8,477 nt of DNA from JADGHQ01 sp045805385 (GCA_045805385.1 JBJMLG010000243.1:1-8477); one strand, 5' to 3'; shown: positions 1 to 6,314, counted from the stretch's first letter. Notes: generated by a model not told the origin, from the sequence alone. Numbers and translations: made by a program.

Positions 1-673
1 CCGGCGCAGGCTCACGGTTATCCCCTGCGGGGTGGATCTCGAGCTGTTCAGGCCGCGCCCCGGGCTTCCCGAGCGCGAGCCGGGCACGCCGCGCCGGCTG
101 CTGTGTCTGGGCCGGCTGGTGGAGCGCAAGGGAGTTGGCGACGCCGTCGCCGCGCTCCGCGACGTGCCGGACACCGAGCTGCTGGTCGCCGGCGGTCCGG
201 CCCCGGAGGAACTTGCCGGCGACCCGGAGGGGTGCCGCCTGCTCGAGATCGCGGAGCGCCATGGCGTGTCCGATCGGGTGAGGCTGCTCGGGCGCGTCGA
301 GCGCCCCGACCTGCCGGACCTCCTGCACTCCGCGGACGCCGTGGTGTGCGTGCCGTGGTACGAGCCGTTCGGAATCGTGCCGCTCGAGGCGATGGCGTCG
401 GGCGTGCCGGTCGTGGCCGCGGCGGTGGGCGGCATGATCGACACGGTCGTCGACGGCGTGACGGGCGTTCACGTCCCACCGCGAGAGCCGCGCATCCTGG
501 CGCGGGCGCTGCGCGAGCTGCTCGCGAATCCCGAGCGCGCCCTGCGCCTCGGGGAGAACGGCGCCCGGCGCGTGCAAGAGCGCTATGGCTGGTCGCGTGT
601 GGCCGCGTCGACCCTCTCGGTGTACCGCGCTGTCACGGGGCACGCGGCTCGCCGTCAGGGGGTGATGGCGTGA
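1..673 (+). CDS. GT4-family glycosyltransferase, C-terminal part (5' end outside window)
   Basis: This is the nucleotide-sugar-binding half of a GT-B retaining glycosyltransferase, family GT4, expected to act at the cytoplasmic face of the membrane. The frame is open from base 2, and the first residues read RRRLTVIPCGVDLELFRP, the usual GT4 hinge motif (IPxGVDxxxF). The GTG at 32 lies inside that motif, so it is not the true start and the N-terminal domain lies to the left. Other GT4 marks are LCLGRLVERKG (about 100-132) and the catalytic E-x7-E in EPFGIVPLE, with its glutamates at codons 362 and 386. This is followed by MASGVPVVA and a GVTGVHVPP loop. Donor and acceptor cannot be read from the sequence. 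Its stop overlaps the gmhA start by 4 nt, placing it in the heptose operon. The family is certain; the sugar is unknown. Confidence 0.93.
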   Translation, partial: RRRLTVIPCGVDLELFRPRPGLPEREPGTPRRLLCLGRLVERKGVGDAVAALRDVPDTELLVAGGPAPEELAGDPEGCRLLEIAERHGVSDRVRLLGRVERPDLPDLLHSADAVVCVPWYEPFGIVPLEAMASGVPVVAAAVGGMIDTVVDGVTGVHVPPREPRILARALRELLANPERALRLGENGARRVQERYGWSRVAASTLSVYRAVTGHAARRQGVMA

Positions 674-1278
674 GATTCCGCCGTGACTGCTCCCTCTCGC
701 GCGAGCATCTGGGCGCTCTTCTCGCACCGCTCGCATGGCTCGACGCCGAACTGCCGCGCGTGGAGTCCTGGGGCGACGAGATCGCCGCCGTGCTGATGTC
801 GGGCGGCAGGTTGCTCGCCGCGGGCAACGGCGGCAGTGCGGCGGAGGCTCAGCACCTGACGGCCGAGCTCGTGGGCCGCTACCGGGACGAGCGCGTTCCA
901 CTGTCGGCGATCGCGCTGCACGCCGAGACCTCGAGTCTCACCGCGATCGGAAACGACTACGGGCCCGAAGAGGCGTATGCCCGCCAGGTGCGGGCGCACG
1001 GACGCCCGGGCGACCTGCTGCTGGCGATCTCGTGCTCCGGCTCGAGCCGCAACGTGATCGCGGCGGCAGAGGCCGCGCGCGAATGCGACATGACCGCCAT
1101 GGCCCTCACCGGCCCGCCACCGAACGAGCTCCAGGAGCTCTGCGACGACTGCCTCGCGGTCGAGGCGGACACGACCGCGACCGTGCAGGAGATCCACCTC
1201 GTGGTCGTGCACCTGCTGTGCGCGGCGGTGGACCGCCGGGTTGCGGCTTCGTCGCTCAGCGAGGGGGTGCGCTCATGA
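670..1278 (+). CDS. gmhA: Phosphoheptose (sedoheptulose-7-phosphate) isomerase GmhA
   Basis: A single SIS-domain protein of 202 aa (E. coli GmhA is about 192) that isomerises sedoheptulose 7-phosphate to D-glycero-D-manno-heptose 7-phosphate in the cytoplasm, the first step of nucleotide-heptose synthesis. The phosphate-binding loops are AAGNGGSAAEA (residues 50-60) and SCSGSSRNV (121-129). The zinc/catalytic residues known from the family align: H62 and E66 in QHLTAELVGRY, and Q173 and H181 in QEIHLVVVH. I chose GTG 670 because it forms a GTGA overlap with the upstream stop and has a strong Shine-Dalgarno, AGGGGGTGA at 657-665. Longer upstream extensions of this frame run antisense-like through the GT4 gene and carry no SIS homology. 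The isomerase call is firm; a DiaA-type SIS role is less likely because the GmhA metal residues are present and hldE follows directly. Confidence 0.95.
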   Translation: MRFRRDCSLSREHLGALLAPLAWLDAELPRVESWGDEIAAVLMSGGRLLAAGNGGSAAEAQHLTAELVGRYRDERVPLSAIALHAETSSLTAIGNDYGPEEAYARQVRAHGRPGDLLLAISCSGSSRNVIAAAEAARECDMTAMALTGPPPNELQELCDDCLAVEADTTATVQEIHLVVVHLLCAAVDRRVAASSLSEGVRS

Positions 1279-2678
1279 GCCCCGCGCCGGTTGTGGTGGT
1301 GGGCGACGTGCTTCTCGACCGCGACCTCGACGGGCACATCGAGCGACTCGCTCCGGACGCTCCCGTGCCGGTGGTGGACCAGAGCAGCGAGCGCGTGCGC
1401 CCGGGCGGGGCCGGCCTTTCGGCCGCGCTCGCCGCCGCCGACGGGCGGGAGGTGGTGTTGATAACCGCGCTTGCCCGCGACCAGGCGGCGGCCGAGCTGC
1501 GGGCCGCGCTCGATCGCGCCGGGGTCACCGTCGTGGACCTCGGCATGCGCGCTCGCACGCCGGAGAAGGTCCGAGTACGCGCGAGTGGGCGCTCGATGCT
1601 GAGGATCGACCGCGGCGGCCGCGATCCCGCAGACGTGGGCGCCCCTGGCGCGGACGCGTGCGAGGCGCTCAGGAGCGCGCCGGCCGTGCTCGTGTCGGAC
1701 TACGGCCGGGGCGTGACCGCGCAGCCGGGGTTGCGCGCGACCCTCGAGGCAGCCGCGCGCCGGAGGCCGGTGCTGTGGGACCCGCATCCCCGCGGCGCCA
1801 TCCCGATCCCGGGCTGCCGCGTGGCCACCCCGAACGCTGCCGAGGCCGCCGGCTTCGCGCCCGAGGTGCCGGGCGAGGGCATCGCCGGATCGGAGCGCCG
1901 GGCTCGCACGCTCGCGCGCGCGTGGAGCAGCCGGCAGGTGTGCGTCACGCTCGGGGCCGACGGTGCGGTGCTCGCCGGGGAGTCGGGTGCGCCCCTTGTG
2001 GTGCCCGCACCCGAGGCGTCCGGCGGCGATCCGTGCGGAGCTGGGGATCGCTTCGCCTCCGCGTTCGCGGGCCTGCTGGCGGACGGCGCCGAGCCCGCCG
2101 AGGCGATGGTGCCGGCGGTGGCTTGCGCCTCGCGTTTCGTGGCGTCCGGCGGCGCCGGCGCGGTGCGCCTCGACTCGGCGCGCCGACGAATCGAGCCCCA
2201 CGGCGCCGATGTCGATGACGCGGACGCGGACGCCGTAGTCGCGCGCGTGCGCGCGCGAGGCGGCACCGTGGTCGCCACGGGCGGCTGCTTCGACATCCTC
2301 CACGCGGGCCACCTCAGCCTGCTGCGCGCAGCGCGCGCGCTCGGCGACTGCCTTGTGGTGTGCATCAACTCCGACGAGTCGGTTCGCAGGCTGAAGGGCC
2401 CGGGGCGCCCACTGGTGCCTGAGCGGGAGCGCGCGGCGCTGCTGGGAGCCCTCGATTGCGTAGACGCGGTCGCCGTGTTCAGGGAGGACACCCCGCACGA
2501 GATCCTCGCGCGCCTGCGGCCCGAGGTGTGGGCGAAGGGCGGCGACTACACCGTGCCGGACCTGCCGGAGGCCGATGTGGTGGAGGCAGGCGGCGGCCGC
2601 GCTGTGATCCTGCCCTACGTGGAGGGCCGCTCCACCACCCGGCTGATCGAGGAGGCGATGACCCGTGGCGCCGCTTGA
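1275..2678 (+). CDS. hldE: Bifunctional D-beta-D-heptose 7-phosphate kinase / D-beta-D-heptose 1-phosphate adenylyltransferase HldE
   Basis: A 467-aa fusion (E. coli HldE is 477). Residues 1 to about 305 are a PfkB/ribokinase-type kinase that phosphorylates heptose 7-phosphate at C1: VVVVGDVLLDRDLDG at 6-20, APDAPVPVV at 26-34, RPGGAG at 42-47, SDYGRG at 141-146, WDPHPRG at 168-174, and DPCGAGD at 252-258 with the catalytic Asp at 258. Residues from about 325 to 467 are a cytidylyltransferase-fold domain that makes ADP-heptose: GCFDILHAGH at 337-346 (HxGH nucleotide loop), NSDESVRRLKGPGRP at 365-379, WAKGGDY at 419-425 and GRSTTRLIE at 451-459. The start ATG overlaps the gmhA stop as ATGA and is preceded by GAGGGGGTG at 1261-1269. 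The kinase sugar-binding segment reads PGGAGL where E. coli has PGGAAN, so a usually conserved Asn is Leu48 here. The fused architecture favours the ADP-beta-heptose route over the GDP-alpha-heptose route, which uses separate enzymes. Confidence 0.94.
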   Translation: MSPAPVVVVGDVLLDRDLDGHIERLAPDAPVPVVDQSSERVRPGGAGLSAALAAADGREVVLITALARDQAAAELRAALDRAGVTVVDLGMRARTPEKVRVRASGRSMLRIDRGGRDPADVGAPGADACEALRSAPAVLVSDYGRGVTAQPGLRATLEAAARRRPVLWDPHPRGAIPIPGCRVATPNAAEAAGFAPEVPGEGIAGSERRARTLARAWSSRQVCVTLGADGAVLAGESGAPLVVPAPEASGGDPCGAGDRFASAFAGLLADGAEPAEAMVPAVACASRFVASGGAGAVRLDSARRRIEPHGADVDDADADAVVARVRARGGTVVATGGCFDILHAGHLSLLRAARALGDCLVVCINSDESVRRLKGPGRPLVPERERAALLGALDCVDAVAVFREDTPHEILARLRPEVWAKGGDYTVPDLPEADVVEAGGGRAVILPYVEGRSTTRLIEEAMTRGAA

Positions 2679-3357
2679 GCCCGGGACGGTGCTCGTGACC
2701 GGCGGGGCCTCGGGGCTGGGCGCGGCGACGGTGGATGCGGTGGAGCGCGCCGGCGGGACGCCGGTCGTGCTTGACCGGGCGGACCCGCAGAACGGCTATG
2801 ACCGCGAGCTCGTGGACCTCGCGAGCACGCGCGACGCGGAGGAGGCGGTGCGTCGCGCGGCGGAGCGCCACGGCGGCCTCGACGCGGTCGTCGCGGCGGC
2901 GGCGTTCGACGTGCCCGGCGAGCTGCGGAGCGTCGACGCGGCGGTATGGGAACGCATCGTGACGGTGAATCTGCTCGGCACGGCCGCGGTGATCCGCGCC
3001 GCGCTGCCATATCTCGAGCGCTCGGCGGGCCGCGTCGTCACCATCGGATCCACGCTCGGGATCAAGGCGGTGAGCGACGCGACCGCGTACTGCGCGAGCA
3101 AGTTCGGGGTGGTGGGGTTCACGCGTGCGCTCGCGGCGGAGACGGCGGGGCGCGTGGGCGTGACCCTGGTGATTCCCGGCGGCATGCAGACTCACTTCTT
3201 CGACGAGCGCGAGGAGCGCTACAAGCCTGGGCCGGACGCGTCGCTCAACCCGCCCGAGAACGTCGCCGAGGCGATCCTCTTCGCACTGCGCCAGCCTGCC
3301 GGCTGCGAGCTCCGCGAGCTCGTGATCACCCCGGCTGTCGAGCCGTCGTGGCCGTAG
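2665..3357 (+). CDS. Classical short-chain dehydrogenase/reductase (SDR), substrate unknown
   Basis: A 230-aa Rossmann-fold NAD(P)-dependent oxidoreductase of the classical SDR class. It shows the TGGASGLG cofactor loop at residues 12-19, an acidic LDR at 36-38 that suggests NAD(H) rather than NADP(H), N102 in VNLLG, S129 in TIGST, and the catalytic Y142-x3-K146 in YCASK. A PGGM cap follows at 171-174. The usual NNAG structural motif is replaced by AAAA (77-80). GTG 2665 is chosen because GGAGG at 2651-2655 lies 9 nt upstream; it overlaps hldE by 14 nt. The gene occupies the place where an HldD epimerase could be expected. HldD, however, is an extended SDR of about 310 aa, and this protein is too short and of another subclass. 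It may oxidise, reduce or epimerise a sugar of the same pathway, but that rests on position alone. Confidence 0.88.
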   Translation: MAPLEPGTVLVTGGASGLGAATVDAVERAGGTPVVLDRADPQNGYDRELVDLASTRDAEEAVRRAAERHGGLDAVVAAAAFDVPGELRSVDAAVWERIVTVNLLGTAAVIRAALPYLERSAGRVVTIGSTLGIKAVSDATAYCASKFGVVGFTRALAAETAGRVGVTLVIPGGMQTHFFDEREERYKPGPDASLNPPENVAEAILFALRQPAGCELRELVITPAVEPSWP

Positions 3358-4277
3358 AGGCGCCGCGACTGCTCATCCTGCGGGCGCTCGGGCTCGGGGA
3401 CCTGCTCACGGCGGTACCAGCGCTGCGGGCACTGGCCCGCTCGTTCCCCGGCCACCGTCGAGTGCTCGCCGCCCCGCGAGCGCTCCGGCCGCTCGTGGAC
3501 CTCGTCGGCGCGGTCGACGAGATCGCCGACGTGCGCGGCCTCGCCACGCCGCTGCCCCGTGGCGCTGACATCGCGGTGAACCTGCACGGCCGCGGGCCGC
3601 AGAGCCACCGGCTGCTTGTTGAGGCGCGGCCGCGCCGGCTGATCGCGTTCCACCACGACCAGATTCCGCTCACCGATGGCATGCCCGAGTGGCGGCCCGG
3701 CGAGCACGAGGTGTCGCGCTGGTGCAGGCTGCTGTCGTCCGCCGGCGTCGCGGCGGACCCGTCCGACCTGCGGCTCGCGCACCCGGAGGGAGAGCCGCCC
3801 GAGGTGGCCCGCGGCGCCGTGCTCATCCATCCCGGCGCAGCGAGCGAGGCACGCCGCTGGCCGGCGGAGCGCTGGGCGGCCGTGGCGCGCGCGCAGATCG
3901 CCGCCGGCCGCCACGTTGCGGTCACAGGCGGCCCCGAGGAGGTGGAGCTCGCGCGCGCGGTGGCTTCCAAGGCGGGGCTGGCCGATGACGCGGTCTTGGC
4001 GGGGCGTACCGATCTGGCGCACCTCGCCCGCGCGGTGGCCGCCGCGGATCGCATCGCGTGCGGCGACACCGGCATCGCCCACCTCGCCACGGCGCTCGGG
4101 ACGCCTTCCGTGGTGCTGTTCGGCCCCACGCCGCCGTCGGAATGGGGGCCGCCCGCCCACAGCGCACGACATCGGGCGCTCTGGTCCGGAGGACGCGGCG
4201 ACCCGCACGCCGCCCGGCCGGATCCCGGGCTACTCGAGATCGAGCCCGAGACGGTGATCTCGGCGCTCGGCGCATGA
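3348..4277 (+). CDS. GT9-family (heptosyltransferase-like) glycosyltransferase
   Basis: A 309-aa GT-B inverting transferase of family GT9, the family of LPS heptosyltransferases WaaC, WaaF and WaaQ, which transfer heptose from ADP-heptose to a membrane-bound acceptor on the cytoplasmic side. The N-terminal segment LRALGLGDLLTAVPALRAL (11-29) has the D18 expected as catalytic base. The donor-binding half shows HPGAASEARRWPAERW (161-176), VTGGPEE (192-198), GDTGIAHLATALGTPSVVLF (239-258) and GPTPPSEWGP (259-268), all family signatures. GTG 3348 is the only reasonable start near the N-terminal beta strand; it overlaps the SDR by 10 nt and has no clear Shine-Dalgarno, so translational coupling is likely. 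Its position directly downstream of the ADP-heptose genes supports a heptose donor. The acceptor is unknown and need not be lipid A, since no LPS gene is seen here. Confidence 0.92.
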   Translation: MAVEAPRLLILRALGLGDLLTAVPALRALARSFPGHRRVLAAPRALRPLVDLVGAVDEIADVRGLATPLPRGADIAVNLHGRGPQSHRLLVEARPRRLIAFHHDQIPLTDGMPEWRPGEHEVSRWCRLLSSAGVAADPSDLRLAHPEGEPPEVARGAVLIHPGAASEARRWPAERWAAVARAQIAAGRHVAVTGGPEEVELARAVASKAGLADDAVLAGRTDLAHLARAVAAADRIACGDTGIAHLATALGTPSVVLFGPTPPSEWGPPAHSARHRALWSGGRGDPHAARPDPGLLEIEPETVISALGA

Positions 4278-5146
4278 GCACCGCGGCTCAGAGCGTGGGC
4301 GTAGTCGTGGTCACGCGCGACCGGCGCGACCACGTGCTCGGCTCACTCGAGCAGCTCGAGTCGCTGCCGTCGCGGCCGCCGGTGGTGCTCGTGGACAACG
4401 GGTCGGCCGACGGCACGGTCGAGCACGTGATGAGCCGCTTCCCCGCGGTGGCCGTGATCGAGGCTGGGCGCAACATGGGCGCGGCGGGGCGCAACGTGGG
4501 TGCGCGTGCCGTGGACACGCCGTTCGTGGCCTTCTGCGACGACGACTCGTGGTGGGCCCCGGAGTCCCTCGGGCGTGCCGCGAACCTGCTCGAGCGCCAC
4601 CCGCGGCTGGGTCTGCTGGCCGCCCGCATACTCGTGGGTCCCGAGGAGCGGCTCGATCCGGCGTGCGAGGAGATGGAGCGCTCACCGCTGCCCCGCGACG
4701 AGGAACTGCCCGGCCTGCCGGTGCTCGGCTTCGTGGCCTGCGGCGCCGTGGTGAGGCGCGATGCCTTTCTCGCGGCCGGCGGATTCGAGGAGCGCTTCAG
4801 CGTGGGGGGCGAGGAGCAACTCCTGGCCCTCGACCTCGCGAGCGCGGGGTGGGGGCTCGCCTATGTGCCAGAGGTGGTTGCCCACCACCATCCCGACCTC
4901 ACACACGACCGCGGCGTCCGCCCGGCCGTGGAGATTCGCAACGACCTCTGGTCGGCATGGCTGCGGCGCCCGCTGCGCGTCGCGCTCGGGGCGACGTTCG
5001 CCACGGCGCGCCAGGCGCTTCGGAGCCGCGCTGCCCGCGCCGCCTTGAACGACGCGCTGCGCGGGCTCCCGTGGGCCCTCCGGCGCCGCCGTGCGCTGCC
5101 CGCCCGCGTGGAGCGAAGCGCGCGCCTGCTCGAGCGCGCCCGCTAG
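4274..5146 (+). CDS. GT2-family glycosyltransferase (GT-A fold)
   Basis: A 290-aa inverting glycosyltransferase of the COG1216-like GT2 group, which often adds rhamnose, galactofuranose or related sugars to cell-surface glycans. Motifs in order are VVVVTRDR at 10-17, VDNGSADGT at 40-48, the N-x-G-x2-x-RN motif NMGAAGRN at 67-74, the metal-binding CDDDSWW at 88-94, GFVACGAVVRRDAF at 152-165, and GGFEERFSVGGEEQLL at 169-184, which holds the acidic catalytic base region. A HHHPD stretch at 204-208 is the usual late GT2 histidine. The last 60 residues are very rich in Arg and Ala (for example WALRRRRALPARVERSAR), which may mediate membrane contact. The start ATG overlaps the GT9 stop as ATGA. It is the last gene of the operon, and its TAG stop shares a CTAG with the stop of the convergent radical SAM gene. 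Confidence 0.92.
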   Translation: MSTAAQSVGVVVVTRDRRDHVLGSLEQLESLPSRPPVVLVDNGSADGTVEHVMSRFPAVAVIEAGRNMGAAGRNVGARAVDTPFVAFCDDDSWWAPESLGRAANLLERHPRLGLLAARILVGPEERLDPACEEMERSPLPRDEELPGLPVLGFVACGAVVRRDAFLAAGGFEERFSVGGEEQLLALDLASAGWGLAYVPEVVAHHHPDLTHDRGVRPAVEIRNDLWSAWLRRPLRVALGATFATARQALRSRAARAALNDALRGLPWALRRRRALPARVERSARLLERAR

Positions 5147-6168
5147 AACACTCGCCTGTAGAGCGAGCATCCGCGGCACACCGGCGGCGGCTCGCCCTCG
5201 AGCAGCCGCTGCCTGAAGTCGCGGTACTCCTCGCTCCCCCAGATCTCGGGGAACGAGGTGTTGTCGAGCTGCCCCAGGGTCGCGCGATCGCTCCCCATCA
5301 CCATGCAGCACGGCTGCACCTCGCCGCGGTGCGTCACGTAGGCGGACTCGAACGGCCACGTGCAGCCCGGCGTGCCCTCAGGCCGGGGCGACGGCCGCTC
5401 GTCGAGGCGCGGCAGGCGCAGCTCGAGCCCTAGTTCCGCGGCCCGCTCGCGAGCGACCCGGAGCGTGGCCCGCATCGCCTCTTCGTCGTGCCCGAAGATC
5501 GCCTCCTCCGCCGCGTACTCGCGCAGCCCGCGGTAGCCGCCGGAGGGATCGGTGTCGCTGAAGTCGTGGCTCAGATTCTGCACCCACACGGAGTCCACTC
5601 CGACGTCCGCGCCAAGCTCGACCAGCGCCTCGAGCTCGTCGATGTTCCGCCGCATCGCCACGAACACGAGTTGGATTCGGGGCAGCTCCGAGCCGGCTCG
5701 GGTGCGCGCCTCCACGAGGCCGCGCAGATTCGCCACCACGCGCTCGAACTGGCCGGGGTGGGGACGGAAGTCGGTGCCGTGTCGCACGTCCTCGTATGTG
5801 GGGGCCGTCGCGCCGTCGAGCGACACGTGCAGCCAGCCGAGCCCCGCGTGCACCAGCTCCTCCGAGCGGCGGCGCCCGAGCAACGTGCCGTTCGTGTTGA
5901 ACCCCACGCTCGTGCCCCGCGACGCGGCGTGGGCGACCATGTCCACGAGGTGCGGCGACAGCAGCGGCTCTCCCAGCCCCTGCAGGGTCAGCTTCCGCAG
6001 CTGCGGCAGCGAGTCGACCAGCTCGAGGAACTGCTCGTAGCTGAGCGCCCCCTCGCGCCTGCCCATCGCCGGGGCGTAGCGCACGAGGCACATCCGGCAG
6101 CGCAGATTGCAGGCACCCGTGACCTCCACCTGAAGCTCCTCGGGGAGGTCTGGGACCAGTGCCGTCAT
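5143..6168 (-). CDS. Radical SAM protein with C-terminal SPASM-type domain
   Basis: A 341-aa radical S-adenosylmethionine enzyme. The N-terminal cluster motif is C20-x3-C24-x2-C27 in ACNLRCRMC. The SAM-site strand follows as LQGLGEPLLSPHL (62-74), then GFNTNGTLL (89-97) and WLHVSLDGA (112-120). The C-terminal part carries extra cysteines at C269 (GCTWPFES), C287/C288 (QPCCMVMG), C331 and C334 (CRGC), the spacing of a SPASM/twitch domain with probably one auxiliary Fe-S cluster. The pattern THRGEVQPC (279-287) plus GQLDNTSFPEIWGSEEYRDF (299-318) is typical of this group. I start at ATG 6168, just before VPDLPEELQVEVTGACNLRC; a longer frame to 6294 reads a non-conserved Arg/Pro-rich stretch across the promoter region. 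No Shine-Dalgarno is clear. The substrate is unknown: members mature peptides, dehydrogenate sugars or modify other small molecules. No precursor peptide gene is seen here, and the glycan operon next door makes a sugar substrate a reasonable guess. Confidence 0.93.
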   Translation of the reverse strand: MTALVPDLPEELQVEVTGACNLRCRMCLVRYAPAMGRREGALSYEQFLELVDSLPQLRKLTLQGLGEPLLSPHLVDMVAHAASRGTSVGFNTNGTLLGRRRSEELVHAGLGWLHVSLDGATAPTYEDVRHGTDFRPHPGQFERVVANLRGLVEARTRAGSELPRIQLVFVAMRRNIDELEALVELGADVGVDSVWVQNLSHDFSDTDPSGGYRGLREYAAEEAIFGHDEEAMRATLRVARERAAELGLELRLPRLDERPSPRPEGTPGCTWPFESAYVTHRGEVQPCCMVMGSDRATLGQLDNTSFPEIWGSEEYRDFRQRLLEGEPPPVCRGCSLYRRVF

Positions 6169-6174
6169 GTGCGG

Positions 6175-6184
6175 CGGGTACCCG
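6175..6184. promoter_or_regulatory. Perfect 10-bp palindrome upstream of the radical SAM start (possible operator)
   Basis: CGGGTACCCG is perfectly self-complementary and ends 7 nt before the radical SAM ATG on the minus strand, close to its ribosome-binding region. It could be a repressor half-site pair, or chance in GC-rich DNA. No second copy occurs in this intergenic region. Confidence 0.25.
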
Positions 6185-6229
6185 AGCGAGCGGCAGGGAA
6201 ACCGGGCGCCCAGACGGGGTATAAGACGC

Positions 6230-6253
6230 GTTTCCGTGGCCCGTAACGGGTAT
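6230..6253 (+). promoter_or_regulatory. SigB/SigF-type promoter of the acetate transporter gene
   Basis: The -35-like GTTTCC (6230-6235) and the -10-like GGGTAT (6248-6253) are separated by 12 nt. This matches the general-stress sigma consensus (GTTTaa-N12-14-GGGTAT in Bacillus SigB, and similar in actinobacterial SigF/SigB). Transcription would start near 6260, leaving a leader of about 55 nt before the ATG at 6315. An 11-bp inverted repeat, CCCGT-A-ACGGG (6240-6250), overlaps the -10 element. A second GGGTAT lies at 6217-6222 but has no GTTT at the right distance. Confidence 0.5.
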
Positions 6254-6296
6254 TGCGAACCTGTGGGAGGACGGGTCAACCGCCCTCGCTTCAACA

Positions 6297-6304
6297 GGAG
6301 GAGG
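6297..6304 (+). promoter_or_regulatory. Strong Shine-Dalgarno of the acetate transporter gene
   Basis: GGAGGAGG lies 10 nt before ATG 6315. It decides between this ATG and a nearer out-of-frame ATG at 6308, whose frame stops at 6358. It is the clearest ribosome-binding site in the right half of the window. Confidence 0.75.
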
Positions 6305-6314
6305 GGAATGCAAG

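Noticed and set aside
957..2498. A 513-codon open frame on the minus strand across gmhA and hldE
   Set aside because: It is antisense to two genes with full sets of family motifs. Its translation is Arg/Ala/His-rich with no domain, as expected from the stop-poor antisense frames of 70% GC DNA.
5120..5139. GCGCGC ... GCGCGC hairpin near the end of the GT2 gene as a bidirectional terminator
   Set aside because: It is only 6 bp with an 8-nt loop, lies inside the coding sequence and has no U-run on either side. Such repeats are frequent by chance in this composition.
5488..6246. A 252-codon plus-strand frame antisense to the radical SAM gene
   Set aside because: Its product is His/Arg/Gln-rich without motifs, while the minus strand carries the complete CxxxCxxC and SPASM cysteines.
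6251..6279. TTGACC on the minus strand as a housekeeping -35 for the radical SAM gene
   Set aside because: At 17-18 nt spacing the -10 reads GCAATA or CAATAC, which is a poor match, and the leader would be over 80 nt. I cannot place the promoter of this gene.
6169..6294. N-terminal extension of the radical SAM gene to 6294
   Set aside because: The added 42 residues are Arg/Pro-rich and unlike the family, and they would cover the promoter region of the divergent gene. ATG 6168 gives a normal N-terminus.
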